Origin: Coprinellus micaceus
Lineage: Eukaryota > Basidiomycota > Agaricomycetes > Agaricales > Psathyrellaceae
Length of the DNA: 64,000 nucleotides
Assembly: GCA_951394405.1 (NCBI GenBank)
Contig: OX596339.1
Location: 744,001 to 808,000 of the forward strand
Direction: 5' to 3'
The notes below the pieces were generated by a model. It saw only the letters and a program-made list of their open reading frames with translations, was not told the DNA's origin and did no database searches. Made by a program: the position numbers and the translations under genes. Positions 42,078 through 54,450 of this stretch are shown one piece after another. The first letter of the stretch is position 1. Each line of letters opens with the position of its first letter.

Positions 42078-45000
42078 TCATGGAGACGAAGACGAGGGCC
42101 GGGCCGCATCTAACTTAGCCTGTAAGGCTAGGAGCTTGGGACGCCGTGAGTGGTTCGGTGGACATAGCGCAAGGGCCTCTTCGCACACGGAGTGAGCTTC
42201 TTCGAGTTCTTCCACTTCTCCTGATCGCTCGTGGTGGTTAAGAAGGATGGTGGCGAGGTCGCTCAATCTCCCCCAACGGTACGGAGAGCCGGTCGGAGTC
42301 AGTGAAAGAGATACTTGACTCAATTCAAGAGCCTCGTCAAGGTGTTCTTGCTTGAGGCGAAGGGCCATCGCTAACACATTCAAGGCCTCGTAGTGATCTG
42401 GATGGCCCGCCGGAAGAAGGGAAAGCCATTCTCGGCCAAGGCGGATAGCTTCTTCGAGGTGTTGAGTTCCGCCGATGGCTTCGTACCGCAATGTGAGATC
42501 CCACACAAGTCTGTGGAGAGCCCGTCCGCGATCTGCATGACCCGTGGGGCAGAGTGCCAATGATTCTTGGCCCAATCGGATGGCCTCTTCCAGGTCGGCT
42601 ATAGTTGCTGTCATTTCATAGCGCGATCCGAGATAGCGAGCGAGGTTGTGCAGACACCTTCCGGTACTTTCGTGACCCTGTGGCAGCAGATCTATGGCCT
42701 CTCTTTGCAGCCTGATCACTTCATCAATGCCACCTCCGAAAGTACGTATTTGCTGTAAGTATGTGGCGAGAGACGAGGCCAGGTTATTGAGGGCTGCTGT
42801 ACGGTTAACGTGGCCTGGGGGACGCATCTCAAGGCCATCTCGGTGTAGTGCTATTGCTCGATCCAAATCCTCAACCCCTCCAGCCATGTCAAAGCGTGTG
42901 CCGAGTGCAGTCGCTAAGCCATCTGAAAAACGCCCTGGATCACTTTCTCCAGGTTCATCCGCACCGCACAACGCATTTTGGAACGCCTTGACGGCCTGAC
43001 CGCATGCTTCGACAGACCAGCTCCTTACTGCCGCATTCCGGTAGACCCAGCCTAGGCCAAACCAGAGTTCCACATCGTTAGGCCGAAGCCTGATGGCTAC
43101 CTCCAAGCAACAGATTTGGAATGGCGTTCGAGGCGCGTAACCGTCGCCGTGAGGCCACGCGACGTCTTGCAGCAGCTGCGATAGCCAGGTGCCATGATCC
43201 CAATCCTCTTCATGCGCGTCTTGCTTGCCAGTGTCGACAATGTCGACGCTCCCCTCTCCGGAATTCTCATTATCCGCGACCTCACTCCCGTTGTCCTGCT
43301 CGCCAACGCCCCCTCCGTGGTAGTCACTACTTTCACCGCCATCGATATCCTCAACGTCGCTTCCGGTGTCCTCGGCGTCGGCGCCTTCGGTGCACTCTTC
43401 CATCGCCGATGTAGGCCCCACCGAAGTAAGGATTAAATGCGCCCATTGCTGCAGCAGCCCGGGGCTGGTTTGAAGAAGGAGCGCGCAGTGCAGCGAGCAT
43501 TCCCATTCGTCAGCGGAACCCGGTTGAACGGACGGAGTTCCATGGTGGAGGTGAGTCATGAGGTAGGTAATCGCATACCGTCGTCGTGCGGAAAGGTCGT
43601 TGAGAGGATAAGGAGTGGGGAGGAAACGGGGAAGCTCCAAAAGGCAGTATTCAGCGAGTTTCGAATGGGAGTCGAATGGCGAGATGTGGAACGCGATAGA
43701 TGGCCGCGTCGAGGTGCTGTGAAGGTACTCCAAAAGGGAGAGGTGGAAAATTCTTTGCGCTGGATGAACCATAGCACCGTCTCCCGGCTGTCTGACCTGC
43801 AAGGCCTTCAGCTCGGTAAGGATGCTTTCGATTGCACGAATGGGTAGGTTGGTGAAAGCCGAGAATTCGTCTGTCGGAAGGGGTTCCTCAAGGGCTATCG
43901 TTGCAGTCAGGTACTCTCGAAATAAGTCCTGGTCATCAGCGTCTGGGAAGAGCAAGACGATTGCTTGATGATACAGCGTCGCCAATTTCTCGCCATCTCC
44001 TAGACTTCGCCGGGCTTCAAGGATAGAGTCAAGAATATGATCTGGGGAGAAGCGGCTCAACCTCTTTTGTAGGAGGGAGCACACAACCGTCGCCCAAATA
44101 AACAGCCCATTTGCAAGCTCCGCGAGCGTTGCGATACGTCGTTGGGCAGAGTGTCGTCCCCGTTCCCAGTCCACATCATCGAACTGCTTGCTGAGGAATC
44201 GTTCCATGACAGCATTTGATACAGGTTGAAGTAGGTAGGGGCGGATTGAGCCACCCGTAAACCTGCTGCCCCGAGGGTCTGAGCGGCCGAGAAGAATGAA
44301 TTTGATTGAGGAGGAGGACGTGGAGGGAAGAGAGGAAAGTGCCTTGATCAGGGCTGCTTGGGATTCGTATTCATCGACGGCATCAAATATCACTGCGAGG
44401 GGATGGGAAAGACGGAGCGAGCGTATGGGACGGACGAGGAACATGTCGATATGGTCCGCAAGCGGTGCTCCTTTGCACGACTGGATGGCTTCGATGATGG
44501 TTGGAATGGCTTTCGGGTGAGTTTCCCCAACTTCCCGTGATACCATCTTCACAACACTTGCTTGGCTTCGAGCATCGGCGGGTAGGGCTTTGAGAGACAC
44601 AGAAGCGGCCAGTCGACCCATTTGCTGAAGCCGATAGGTGAGGTGGCGGGCAAGAGTAGACTTTCCCAGACCTGCGGCTCCCTGGATGGCCAAACCTAGC
44701 TCTGAGTCAGGGGCCTCAAACCACCCCAGGACCTCTTGAACGGTATCCTCACGACTTCCCTCAAGGTACTCGTTCTCCTGGCCACCAATATCGCGTTGCT
44801 TAGGGAGCGTGTCCCATAATAACGTCGCTTCTAAGGTCAATTTAGCTCGGAAGCCATGTCACCAACCATACCGCCACACTCACCGTTTCCCAACGAAAAG
44901 AACGCTCGCTCAATGGTAGTCACTGATGCGGTGTGTATGAGCAAGGCATCTCTTCGAGCGGATTTGTATCCATTTCCCGAGCTCACCTGAGTTTGTTCCA

Positions 45001-45395
45001 AAGGTTGCATTTGCCACAGTACCAATGGCGTTGGCAGTTCCGTTCACATTTTGGGTGTTATCTGTTTAGAAAAGTGTGAGCGAGTCTTATCGATCGGCGA
45101 TCCAGTGGTACGAACAGGTATCGCCGTGGTGGTGCTTTGAATAGTCTTCCACCAGAATGGTAGGTGTTTGGGATGGTGGAATCAAGTGAAAAGATGCGTT
45201 TCCCGTTTCTGCATTCCCTCTAGGAGTAGGAGAGCGCTCATTTACTGGGGAATCTGGCGGTTGTCGAGGGAAGGAGCTGGTTTGGGTCGAAGTCGACGCC
45301 GGTTCGTCCGATCTGGGCGCTCTTCGAAGCTTATTGAACAGCCTGGAGAGCATGTTTCGTTTTCCATCGCGTGGGGTTTGAGCTTTGGAAGACAT
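42078..45395 (-). CDS. NLR3: NACHT-TPR STAND receptor, 1048 aa, class a
   Basis: Exons on the minus strand are 45395-45116, 45061-44987, 44922-44884 and 44830-42078; phases close to 1049 codons. Compared with the paralogs, exon 1 is 3 bp longer, exon 2 is 3 bp shorter and both remain in frame. Two splice changes stand out: exon 1 uses a GTTCGT donor, and the acceptor used by the paralogs before exon 4 (AAG) reads AAT here, so splicing must use TTAG nine bases further, which keeps the frame (N-EATLLW). Order of parts: basic N-terminal helix (KRNMLSRLFNKLRRA), exon 2 TQNVNGTANAIGTVANATFG, NACHT with GAAGLGKST and LAVIFDAVDEYES, an acidic linker, and TPR-like repeats (LEEAHSVCEEALALCPPNH). It is probably functional, and the closest paralogs are NLR1 and NLR5. 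Confidence 0.9.
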
Positions 45396-45639
45396 CCGCA
45401 CGATGTGGTGGGTCGGGACGCTCAGTTCTTGGGATCAACAGGCAAGACGAGGGAATCGGCGTTTTAGCGCTCATGACGCACAGAACACCGACTTCGGACT
45501 CCGACCCTCTGTCCGGGGACGAAATCCCAAAGGATCAATTCAGCACGTTGTTCTGGTTAAATTCATAGGCTCGAACTTGCTTCAAGGCTCAAGCCACCCT
45601 TCGTTTTACGAGGCTTGACGGGACAGCACCCAATATCAC

Positions 45640-45915
45640 CCCCCTCCGGAACCGGACGGAGGAAGCTTCTTAAGCATTGCCAGAAATGCGATTCAGACGA
45701 GATGGAAGGTACACATTCGACTTTAACGTGGCGATTGATTCACAAAGGCGGGCCTCGCTGGTCTCGGGCTTCGATCTCCAGCCAAGCCCCATCATCGGGC
45801 GCCTATTCGGAAACCTAGGACACCCACAACTGAACGGGAATAGGGAGCCCCATCTATAAGGCACCCGAAATTCAGCCCCGCGACTAAGGTAGCTACATGT
45901 AGCGCGAGTAGTAGA
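45640..45915 (-). promoter_or_regulatory. conserved upstream block of NLR3
   Basis: About 245-520 bases upstream of the NLR3 start there is a block that matches 54165-54450 upstream of NLR4. On the plus strand it contains GGAACCGGACGGA-GAAG, TATTGCCAGAAA, TTCGACTTTAACGTGGCG, GGGCGCCTATTCGGAAA and GTAGCTACATGTAGC. NLR2 keeps the GGCGCCTAT motif at about 24040. Conservation here is higher than in the neighbouring spacer, so it may hold shared promoter elements. Which proteins bind is unknown. Confidence 0.45.
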
Positions 45916-46639
45916 TTTTGACTACTTGAACCGCTTGAATGGCGTGGTGGCGACTCACGGGTTCCCTCTCAGACGGTTACCATCGTATGGGGGCATTCGA
46001 CCATCGATTCGGGGTCACGGTGACTCCTGGTTCGAGCTAGCCAGACGTCGCTCGCCAGCCCCTGGAGCACGTCCTTGTTCCAACCCTTTGATCGACCCGC
46101 GCCGTTGTTCCCACCCGTGTGGAGGAGTGACGAGATGTGCTTCGAAGAACATGATAGGACTCTGTGTGGTTGTGGGCGCCTGCACGTAATGCTGTCGGTA
46201 ACCGAGTATATCCAAGGCAGCGGATGGAACCGAACTCTATGCCTACCGTCGAAGCGACTTATGGACAGAGGTAGTAAGTTGCGGCCTTCGAGGTGCGATC
46301 CGCCGATGCCATACGTGCGAGGAATTCCCCGTGTCGATGCCGCGACGAGCATGCGCGATGGCCGGAAACCGTGTTTACACTTTCCTCTTCTAGAGCAAAG
46401 CCGTCCCTAAAGATGTACGGCGCCTTCATAGTAGGGTTAACCCTTTCCCACTTTCGTAGAGTAAGCGACGCGTCGAAACAAGGCGAAGATGAAAGACATA
46501 CCCTTTCCATACATATACGTCTCGAGCGACCTTGTACCCCAGAATTGGAGTAGCCGTAAGACCACAGACAGGGCTATGAGTACTTCACAGCCCTGGTCGA
46601 GCGAAGGGGGTGAGACGGCGGTTCAGATCGAGTAAGCGT

Positions 46640-47903
46640 GATCGAGTCGGCACTCCTGATCGACCATATAGCGGAGGAGGCAGGAGGGGGGATAAATATC
46701 CAGCGCGAGACCCTCTTCGAAGGGCGTATAAAATATCGCCGATGGAGACCCGACGAGGTCGTGGTAGTCGTATTCAGCCTTGCGGGTGAGGAGGGTGCCG
46801 AGACCTTGTATGGAGGGGAGGGTAGATGTCAGTAATTGCTAGAGGAACGAGTACGGGGCGGAGAAAGAGGGAGACGAGCCAAGGGATGTAGGATGATACG
46901 GCGGAAGAGGGGAGGGGAGGATCCTTAACCCCGCACCGTCTGCTTCAAGGCACCGACGAACGAGCGACCGGCTCAAACGACTGCACCTCCAAACCGAATG
47001 AAATAAATTAGAAACTACTCTCACCTGAATAGCAAACCCCTCGGCCTATCCAGGACTCCCTACCTTCCGAGTAGGACTTGACAAGCTTCGTTTTGTTGGC
47101 GGAGAATTAGACGAGCATGCCCTCTTCGATGGAGTAGGCTCTGTGGCCACGGTTGGATGACGGGGATGACGAGGAGGGTGAGGCCCTTTGCTCCCTCTCA
47201 GACCTGGGGAGAAGCGTTAGTGAGCTTGCCTTTTGGAGCGAAGGAGGGGAGCGGCGAAGGGGAGAAGGGAGAAGAAGGGGGGACGACGAGGGAGGAGGAG
47301 GGAGGGATGATGCAGAAGGGAAGAGTGAAGGAGGAGGGGAAAGGGGAAATGAAGAGTGAAGGAGGGGAGGGAGAAAGAGGGACCTACTTTCCCGTTGAAC
47401 CCAATAACATCCTCAAACCCTCCTCTTTCGTCCCCGGTTTCTCGAGAAGCTGCTGTTCTGTCCCTGGTTGCAGGCTGGAGTTCACGCCGGACGCGACGCT
47501 GCGATGACGGGGTCTGGGCGTTCGTCTGGGTTTTCTCTCGATCCGTTTTGAGTTCGAGTCCCAAGTGGGAGGTGAGTCGCGTCTGGGCGTGGTTGTCGAG
47601 AGTAGGGGAGAATCATACACCTCGACGCCCTCATTCGTGGCTGTCGCGACCGGATACTCGTGGATATCCGCAAAGCTGCAGGTTCTCCTCAGAGGTGGAG
47701 AGTACGATCTCCGGCCGATGCCCTGTTGCACGTTGTGTGTCGTTTCGTGTCGGGGGATGGCGGGGATGGATAAGCTTAAGGGAGAGGGAAAGGAGAGGGC
47801 AAGACAGAGGGCGAAGACTCGCACTCGCCAGCACGATCAGCTTGTCTTCCAACTTTTCGAGTACGGGCGTCTTGAGTGTGTGCGAGAGGATGTTGCGGCT
47901 CAT
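46640..47903 (-). pseudogene. Maf-C: decayed Maf copy, all five exons recognisable
   Basis: On the minus strand, exon 1 (47903 to about 47818) reads SRNILSHTLKTPVLEK and VLASAS, but the SPRRRDIL part and donor are deleted. Exon 2 lies at about 47735-47615 (with a gap after the EENL region), exon 3 at 47540-47390 with several codons lost around the AADT motif, exon 4 at 47215-47030 (frameshifted) and exon 5 at 46815-46640. The introns keep their positions relative to Maf-A. It has no catalytic core and is dead. Confidence 0.7.
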
Positions 47904-48169
47904 GTCTTCGTGTTCGATCTCGTCCTTGGGGATGTCTCTTCATGCACTGTCTCTTCCTTCGTAGTTTGTGTGGGAGAGGAGGGGATGACGCGGGGATGGA
48001 AGAGAGCAGGATAGGGGCAGATGTGTGCCGGGATGGTTGATCGCCGAGTCGGGGGTTGCCGAGACGCTTGAGTCATTCTTTCGTTTGAACGAATATTGGA
48101 ACATCGGGCTTCCTCGTCCACCTCGATGCTTCTCCAAGCGCTTTAAGCGCGTATCCATGGATTGAGCGA

Positions 48170-50600
48170 GCGAAAAGAAACCTCGGGTCCCTCCAACGGT
48201 CCCATAGCGCTTCCTCTGGAGGAGTCGGAGACGACCACCGTTGCCTTCGCTCTTTCCCTATCCACCCGGCGATGCAGACTCCCAGGGCTCAGTCTTTCCT
48301 GCACTCTCCAATGCTCAACCGGATTCGCTCTCTCTCCATGTCCGCTCCCTGGGTTGTTCGAAATATGGCGTAGTTCTTCCGTCGTTCGACGACGGAACCC
48401 GAACGATCTCTCGCAAAAACGCCTCCCCCTCGACGACGACCGTTTAAGGTATGAAACGACCGCGTTGGATGGAATACGGTGCGAGCCCGTGAGCACTATT
48501 CTACGGACCTTTCGCGAGACGGGCAGAAGCAGGAAAGATAGTAAGGGGGAATGAGAGAGGTTAGAGATACCCACCACCCAGCCTCACTCGTCCCAGACCC
48601 ACGGGGGTATTCCCCCCGCACTGTACCCTTCAACTCTCAACGCTCTACAAGCCCTTGATAACCCTCACTATAAGACCTGCATGAAGGACGTGGGAGCGAC
48701 GCTCAAAAAGCTCCACACGCAACTTCCGAACGCCCTGATCATGATTCTCCCTAACTGCAGCGTCTCCCTTAGGTGTGAATGAACGACTCTCGAAACGAAG
48801 CCATTTCCTTCAATGCTCCGAGGCCTCGCACGCACACATTCCTCAAGAGATACTCACACTGAGAATGGAGAGCACTCAACCCCTCGTTGAACTATCCCTC
48901 GCAACTCTTCCACCCATCTAGAGCCGACAATCCCCTGACGGACCGACGGACTTCACAGATTCCTTCTTCCACAAGAACGCGACCTTTAATTCCCCTTCGT
49001 CAAACGCGCACCCACACTCCATCGCACGCCCTCGTCGCACGGCCAACTTTCTCCCTGCTGCCTCCCCAAAACACGAACGCTCCTGTTATCGAGACGCCCT
49101 CTCCCAAACCCGCTTCCTCATAACACGCGAATTGTTGATGCGAAGGATCGCATGACCCAGGCGTCCTTCTCTAACCAGCCCTTCTCCCTTCGATCAACGG
49201 GCCTCGCCACGGTAATCCTCCACTACCTCCCCTTCTCCTCACCCCTTCCACACTTCAATCCGGACTCCGGCGAGGCCTGACCTCTTCACTGTCTCCGTTA
49301 CTCCCCCTGTCTCATACTCACCTCCCACCAAGTTCCTCTTGGGCCTCCCCAGTTCACGATGAGAATGTGCGCCTCTCCCGGTCTGAGGGTGGTGTTTCGC
49401 GATCGAGCTCTAAGTTGGAGCTTCTTCTCGATGGATCTTAAACATCTCATCTCCCTTTCCTTTTCCCTCAGCCTCAGCACTTCGACGGCTGACGGCCAAG
49501 CGTTCGTCCAACCAACGACATAGAACTTCCCCACTCACACCACCTTAACCTTCACCTTCATCCCCGCACCCCCACTTTCTTTAAGAAGAAGCACGCTGCC
49601 AACCCCAGGACTCTACCTAACTCACACAAGCTCTCCGTGTCTCCGTCTCCGACCTACTCGAAGCCTACTTTCCCCCAGGCATGAAAGATGCTCGGAACCC
49701 CCCAATCCTCCTACACCACGAAACGTCCGACCTTGCTTCCGTTCGTTCAACATCCAAGCGAAGCTCAAGGCCGACTTCAGCCTCGTATCTCAGCGCGGCT
49801 CTGGCCGGAGCGGTACATATGCGATGTATAGAGGAGAGGAGGCGTTTGCGTTTGACCAAGCCCGGATTAACAAACCGTGTCTCGAGCTCAGAACATGGCA
49901 TTCCTGGACTGTCCGTAAGTCAAACAAGATTCAGCGGCGGGACGAGGGGAGAGTGTCGAAGGCGAGAGGTTCGAGCTCTTCACCCATCGTTCGAACTTAA
50001 GCGCCCGGCGCTCCAGTAAGTTGAACCCGAAGAAGCAATGGGAACTTCAATACTAATTCTGACTCAAAGCTCACATCACTTCGCAACAACTTTAAGCTGC
50101 TCTCAATGGCCCAAGTCGCTGATTGACGCCTACACTCCACGCCCCGATTCTAGCCCTTCCACCAACGCTATTCGATCGGATATGTGCGACGCCCGCAGAC
50201 TCGGCTCACCGATTGATTCAGTAACTGGAAGGCGTCCTGAGCCCTCGCTTGCAGTTTGGAGGTCCCAACGTCCCCGTTATCCGCATCTTCGCCGTCCATT
50301 CTACCTCATCCCTGCGTTCAGGCATTCCTTCGCTCTTGCCCTCGACAGGGATGCTATGCAGACTACTTCGAGTCCGATTTCAGGTACATGCAGTACGAGT
50401 AAATGTGGCGTAGGTACAGATAGGTTTCTGATTGAAGGGAGCAGCAGATAATGGGCGGAGAGCCGGAAATAAACTACGATAGTGAAAGGTGACTGAAGTA
50501 ATCCATAGAGGGGAGAGAGAAAGACCCGAATATAGCTCGTGCTGTGGATAAACGTAAACTTTGCGTAAACGAGGCAAGATATGTATGTAGCTCGGCACAT
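48170..50600 (-). repeat. class-b spacer copy between Maf-C and NLR4
   Basis: The part 48170-48960 matches 29590-28480 in inverted orientation, including a nearly unbroken segment around 48460-48780 (GCGTGTGGAGCTTT, CCCACGTCCTTC-TGCAGG, AATACCCCCG-GTGTCTGGGACGAGTG on the minus strand). The rest to about 50040 is spacer without a resolved gene. From 50430 to 50660 lies the class-b NLR 3' flank shared with NLR2 (TTTATTTCCGGCTCT on the minus strand). Confidence 0.65.
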
Positions 50601-50660
50601 AGAGAGTAACTATGATATAGAACGTGGTCCGTCGTGTATAACATATCGGAGCGTAGAACA

Positions 50661-53600
50661 TCATGAAGAGGATGAAGGCGAAAGTTGGGCCGCAGTCAAC
50701 TTGGCCTGGAGGGCTAGGAGTTTGGGACGCCAGATGTGATTTGGTGGACATAGCGTGAGTGCCTCGTCGCATACGGAGATAGCCTCCTCGAGTTCTTCGA
50801 GTTCGCCTGATCGTTCGTAGTGGCACAGGAGGATGGTGGCGAGGTCCATCATTACCCCCCAACGGCGCGGAGAGGTCGTCGGGGTCAGTGAAACAGACGC
50901 TCGAATCAGCTCAAGAGCTTCGTCAAGGTGTTCTTGCTCGGGGCAAAGAGCCATCGCTAACGCATCCAAGGCCAGGTGGTGGCCAACATCACCCACCGGA
51001 AAAACGGAAAGTAACTCTCTGCCAAGGCGGATCGCTTCTTCGAGGTGTTCACTTCCGCCGATGGCTTCGTACTGCGATATGAGATCCCACGCGAGTCCGT
51101 AGAGAGCCTGGCCGCGATCTGGGTGACCCAGGGGGCAGAGTGCCAACAATTCTTGCCCCAGTCGGACGGCCTCTTCCAAGTCGGCGATGGTTGCTGTCAT
51201 TTCATAGCGAGATATGAGGTAGTCAGCAAGGTTGCGCAGATACGTTCCGCTATTTTCGTGACCCTGTGGCAGCAGATCCACAGCCTCTCTTTGCAGGCTG
51301 ATCACTTCATCAATGCCACCTCCGATAGAGCCTATGTTCTGTAAGTATGCGGCGAGGGATGATGCCAGGTTATTCAGGGATGTTCCGCGGTTAACGTGGC
51401 CTCGGGGGTGCACCGCAAGACCATCTCGATGAAGCACTATCGCTCGATCCAAATCTTCGGTCTTCCCAACCAGCGTAAAGCGTGTGTCGAGAGCAGTCGC
51501 TAAGGCGCAGAGAAAACGTCCTGGATCGAGTTGTCCGGGCTCATCCGCACTGCGCAACGCATTTTGGAAAGCCTTGACGGCCCGATCGCATGCTTCTATG
51601 GACGAGCTCCTGTCTGCCACATGAGAGTAGACCCAGCCTAATTCATACCAAAGTTCCACGTTGTTGGGTCGAAACCGGACGGCTACCTCTAAGCAACGTG
51701 TTTGGAATGACGTTCGAGGTGTATACTCTTCACCGAGGGTCCGTGCCACGCCTTGCAGCAGCTGCGATAACCAGGTGGGATGGTCCCAATCCTCTTCAGA
51801 TGCATCTTGGTTGCCAATGTCGACAATGTCGACACTCCGGTCCTCAGCATTACCCTCGCCCTGACCTGCAGCGCCCTGCTCGTCGACACCCCCTCCGTGG
51901 TAGTCAGTACTTTCCGTACCATCAAGATCCTCGACTTCACGTCCAGCGTTCTGGCTGTTGCTGCCCCAATGACAGTCCCATTCGGTGCCCTCTTCCAATG
52001 CAGGCACAGGTTCCAGGAATTTGACGAATAGATCCCCCCACTGCTGCAGCAGCTCGGGGCTGGCTTGCAGAAGGAGCGTGCAGTGCAGCGAGCATTCCCA
52101 TTCTTCAGCGGGGCCTGGCTGAACGAACGGTGTTCCATGATGGAGATGGGTCATGAGGTAGATGACGGCGTACCGTTCCCGGGGGGAACGATCAAGGTAG
52201 CTGAGGCAATGAGGGCTGGGGAGAAACCGCGGGAGCTCCATCAGGCAATATTCAGCAAGTTTGGAATGAGAGTCGAACAGTGAAATGTGGAAGGCAAGGT
52301 GTGACGGCGTCGAGGTGCTGTGAAGGTACTCTAAAAGGGAGAGGTGGAAAATTCTTCCTGCTGGATAAACCATACCACCATCTCCAGGCTGTCTAATCTG
52401 CAAGGCCTTGAGCTCAGTAGCCATGCCTTCGATTGCATGGATCGGTATGTCGGTAAAAGCTGAGAATTCGTCTGTCGAAAGGGGCTCCTGAAGGGCGATT
52501 GTGGCAGTCAGGTATTCTCGAAAGAGGACCTGGTCATCGGCTTCTGGGAAGAGCAACACGATCGCTTGATGATACAGCGTCGCCAGTTGCTCGCTGTCTC
52601 CTAAACTTCGCCGCTCGTCAAGGATAGAATCAAGGATACTGTTGGGGGAGAAGCGGCTCAACCTCTTTTTCAGGAGGGAGCACACGACGGTTGCCCAAAT
52701 GAACAGCCCGTTTGCAAGCTCTGCGAGCTTTGTGATACGCCATGGGGCGGGGCTGCGTCCGCGCTCCCAGTGTACATCCTCGAGTTGCTTGCTCAGGAAT
52801 AGCTCCATAACGCCGATTGACACAAGTTGGAGCGGGTAGAGGTGGATCGAACCATCATTAAACCCACGATCCCGAGGATCCGAGCGGCCGAGAAGAATGA
52901 ACTTGATCGGCAAGGAAGAGGGGGCAAGGGATGAAATTGCCTTGATGAGGGCTGCATGGGCTTCGTATTCATCGACAGCATCGAACATCACTGCGAGGGG
53001 GTGGGAAAGACCGAGCAGGCGCATGGGACCAATGAGGAACCTCTCAATCTCTTCCACTAGTGGTGCTGCTTGGCACGACTTGATGGCCTCGAGGATGGCT
53101 GGGATGGCTTCAGGATGAGTCTTCCCAATCTCCCGTGACACCATTCTCACGACACTTCCTGGGCTTCGGGAGTCTGGAGGTAGGGCGCTGAGGGACACAG
53201 AAGCAGCCAGTCGACCGATCTGGTGAAGCCGATAGGTGAGGTGGCGGGCGAGAGTCGACTTTCCCATCCCCGCGACTCCCTGGATGAAGAAAGAGGGCTC
53301 CGATTTCGGGTCTTCGAACCACGCCAGAACGTCTTCGACGGTATCTTCACGACTTCCTTCCAAATACTCGTTCGCTTGCCCACCAATGTCGCGCTGTTTA
53401 GGGAGGGTGTCCCATAGTAGCATCGCTTCTGAAAACACTTGAGCTTGAAAATCATGCCACCAGCCATACTTTCAAACTCACCATTTCCAGACGAAAAGAA
53501 CGCCTGCTCGATGGTGGTCACTGAACGAGCCTGCATTAGCCAAGCTAGCTACCGATTCACATTCATTCTTTGGGCCCACCCGAGTTCGTTCCCAATGTTG

Positions 53601-53989
53601 CGCCGAGCACACTCCCCATGAAGTTCGTAGTTCCATGCACATGTTGGGTAATTTCATCTATTGGCGGAGGGTCAGAACGGGCTATCGATTTAAAGAGAAC
53701 CCACGGACGCACATTTATCACCGTGGTGGTGGCTTGAATGATCTTCCACTCGAATAGTAGGTGCCTGGGACGACGAAGGCGAGTGATAATGGTGTCCTGC
53801 TTGCCCTTCCCCTCCAAATGCAGTAGAGCGCCCGTCCGCTGTGACATCTACTGCTTGTCGAGGTGAAGAGCATGCTTGTGCCGATGTCGACGCCGGTTCG
53901 TTGGATCTGGGCGGTCTTCGAAGCTTACTGAACACCCTGGAAAGTATGTTTCGTTTTCCATCGCGCGGGGTACGAGACTGGGATGACAT
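50661..53989 (-). CDS. NLR4: NACHT-TPR STAND receptor, 1056 aa, class b
   Basis: Exons on the minus strand are 53989-53713 (277), 53657-53580 (78), 53520-53482 (39) and 53437-50661; phases close to 1057 codons. Exon 2 is followed by a GTGGGC donor. The N-terminal region (KRNILSRVFSKLRRP, then SSHHHGDK and YEITQHVHGTTNFMGSV) is nearly the same as in NLR2. Walker A differs slightly from the paralogs (GVAGMGKST) and Walker B is LAVMFDAVDEYEA. The acidic linker is the longest in the set and carries an extra CHWGSNSQNAG insertion. TPR-like repeats fill the C-terminus (LEEAISVCDEALTLCPPNH). Intron 1 is identical to NLR2 while intron 2 differs at about a dozen of 59 bases, which points to a short gene-conversion tract. 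It is probably functional. Confidence 0.92.
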
Positions 53990-54164
53990 CCGCTCGGTGT
54001 GGTAGGTTGTGATGCTCAGTACATGAGATCAAGAGGCAAGAGGGAGCACTCGGCGTTTAAGCGCTCACCGACATACACGAAACTCCGACTGATCCCGGCC
54101 TCCACAGCCCGGGGACAACACTCAGTGTCCTCTCTTTCCCCAGCTTCTCCCTTTACCATTTGCC

Positions 54165-54450
54165 CCGAGGCGGTGCCCTCGGAACCGGACGGACGAAGTT
54201 TCTTAGGTATTGCCAGAAAAGCGGTTCAGACGAGCTGTGGGGTATACATTCGACTTTAACGTGGCGATTACAAAAGGCGGTCCTCACTGCTCTCAGGCTT
54301 CCATATCCAACCAAGCCCAAACGCCACGGGCGCCTATTCGGAAAGCCCGGGCATCCATCCACAACCGAGCTGAACAGGAATCAGATGCCCCGCCTACATA
54401 TCAGGCTCGCGACTAGTATAAGGTGGCTACAGGTAGCACCAGCAGTACAC
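54165..54450 (-). promoter_or_regulatory. conserved upstream block of NLR4
   Basis: This is the counterpart of 45640-45915: GGAACCGGACGGACGAAG, TATTGCCAGAAAAGCGG, ATTCGACTTTAACGTGGCGA, GGGCGCCTATTCGGAAAG and AAGGTGGCTACAGGTAGC occur in the same order and at a similar distance upstream of the start codon. I infer a shared promoter block. An alternative is that it is only recently copied spacer. Confidence 0.45.

Noticed and set aside
48150..50040. Gene candidates in the class-b spacer at 48.1-50.0 kb
   Set aside because: Long frames exist on both strands but none is preserved in the inverted copy at 28.5-29.6 kb.
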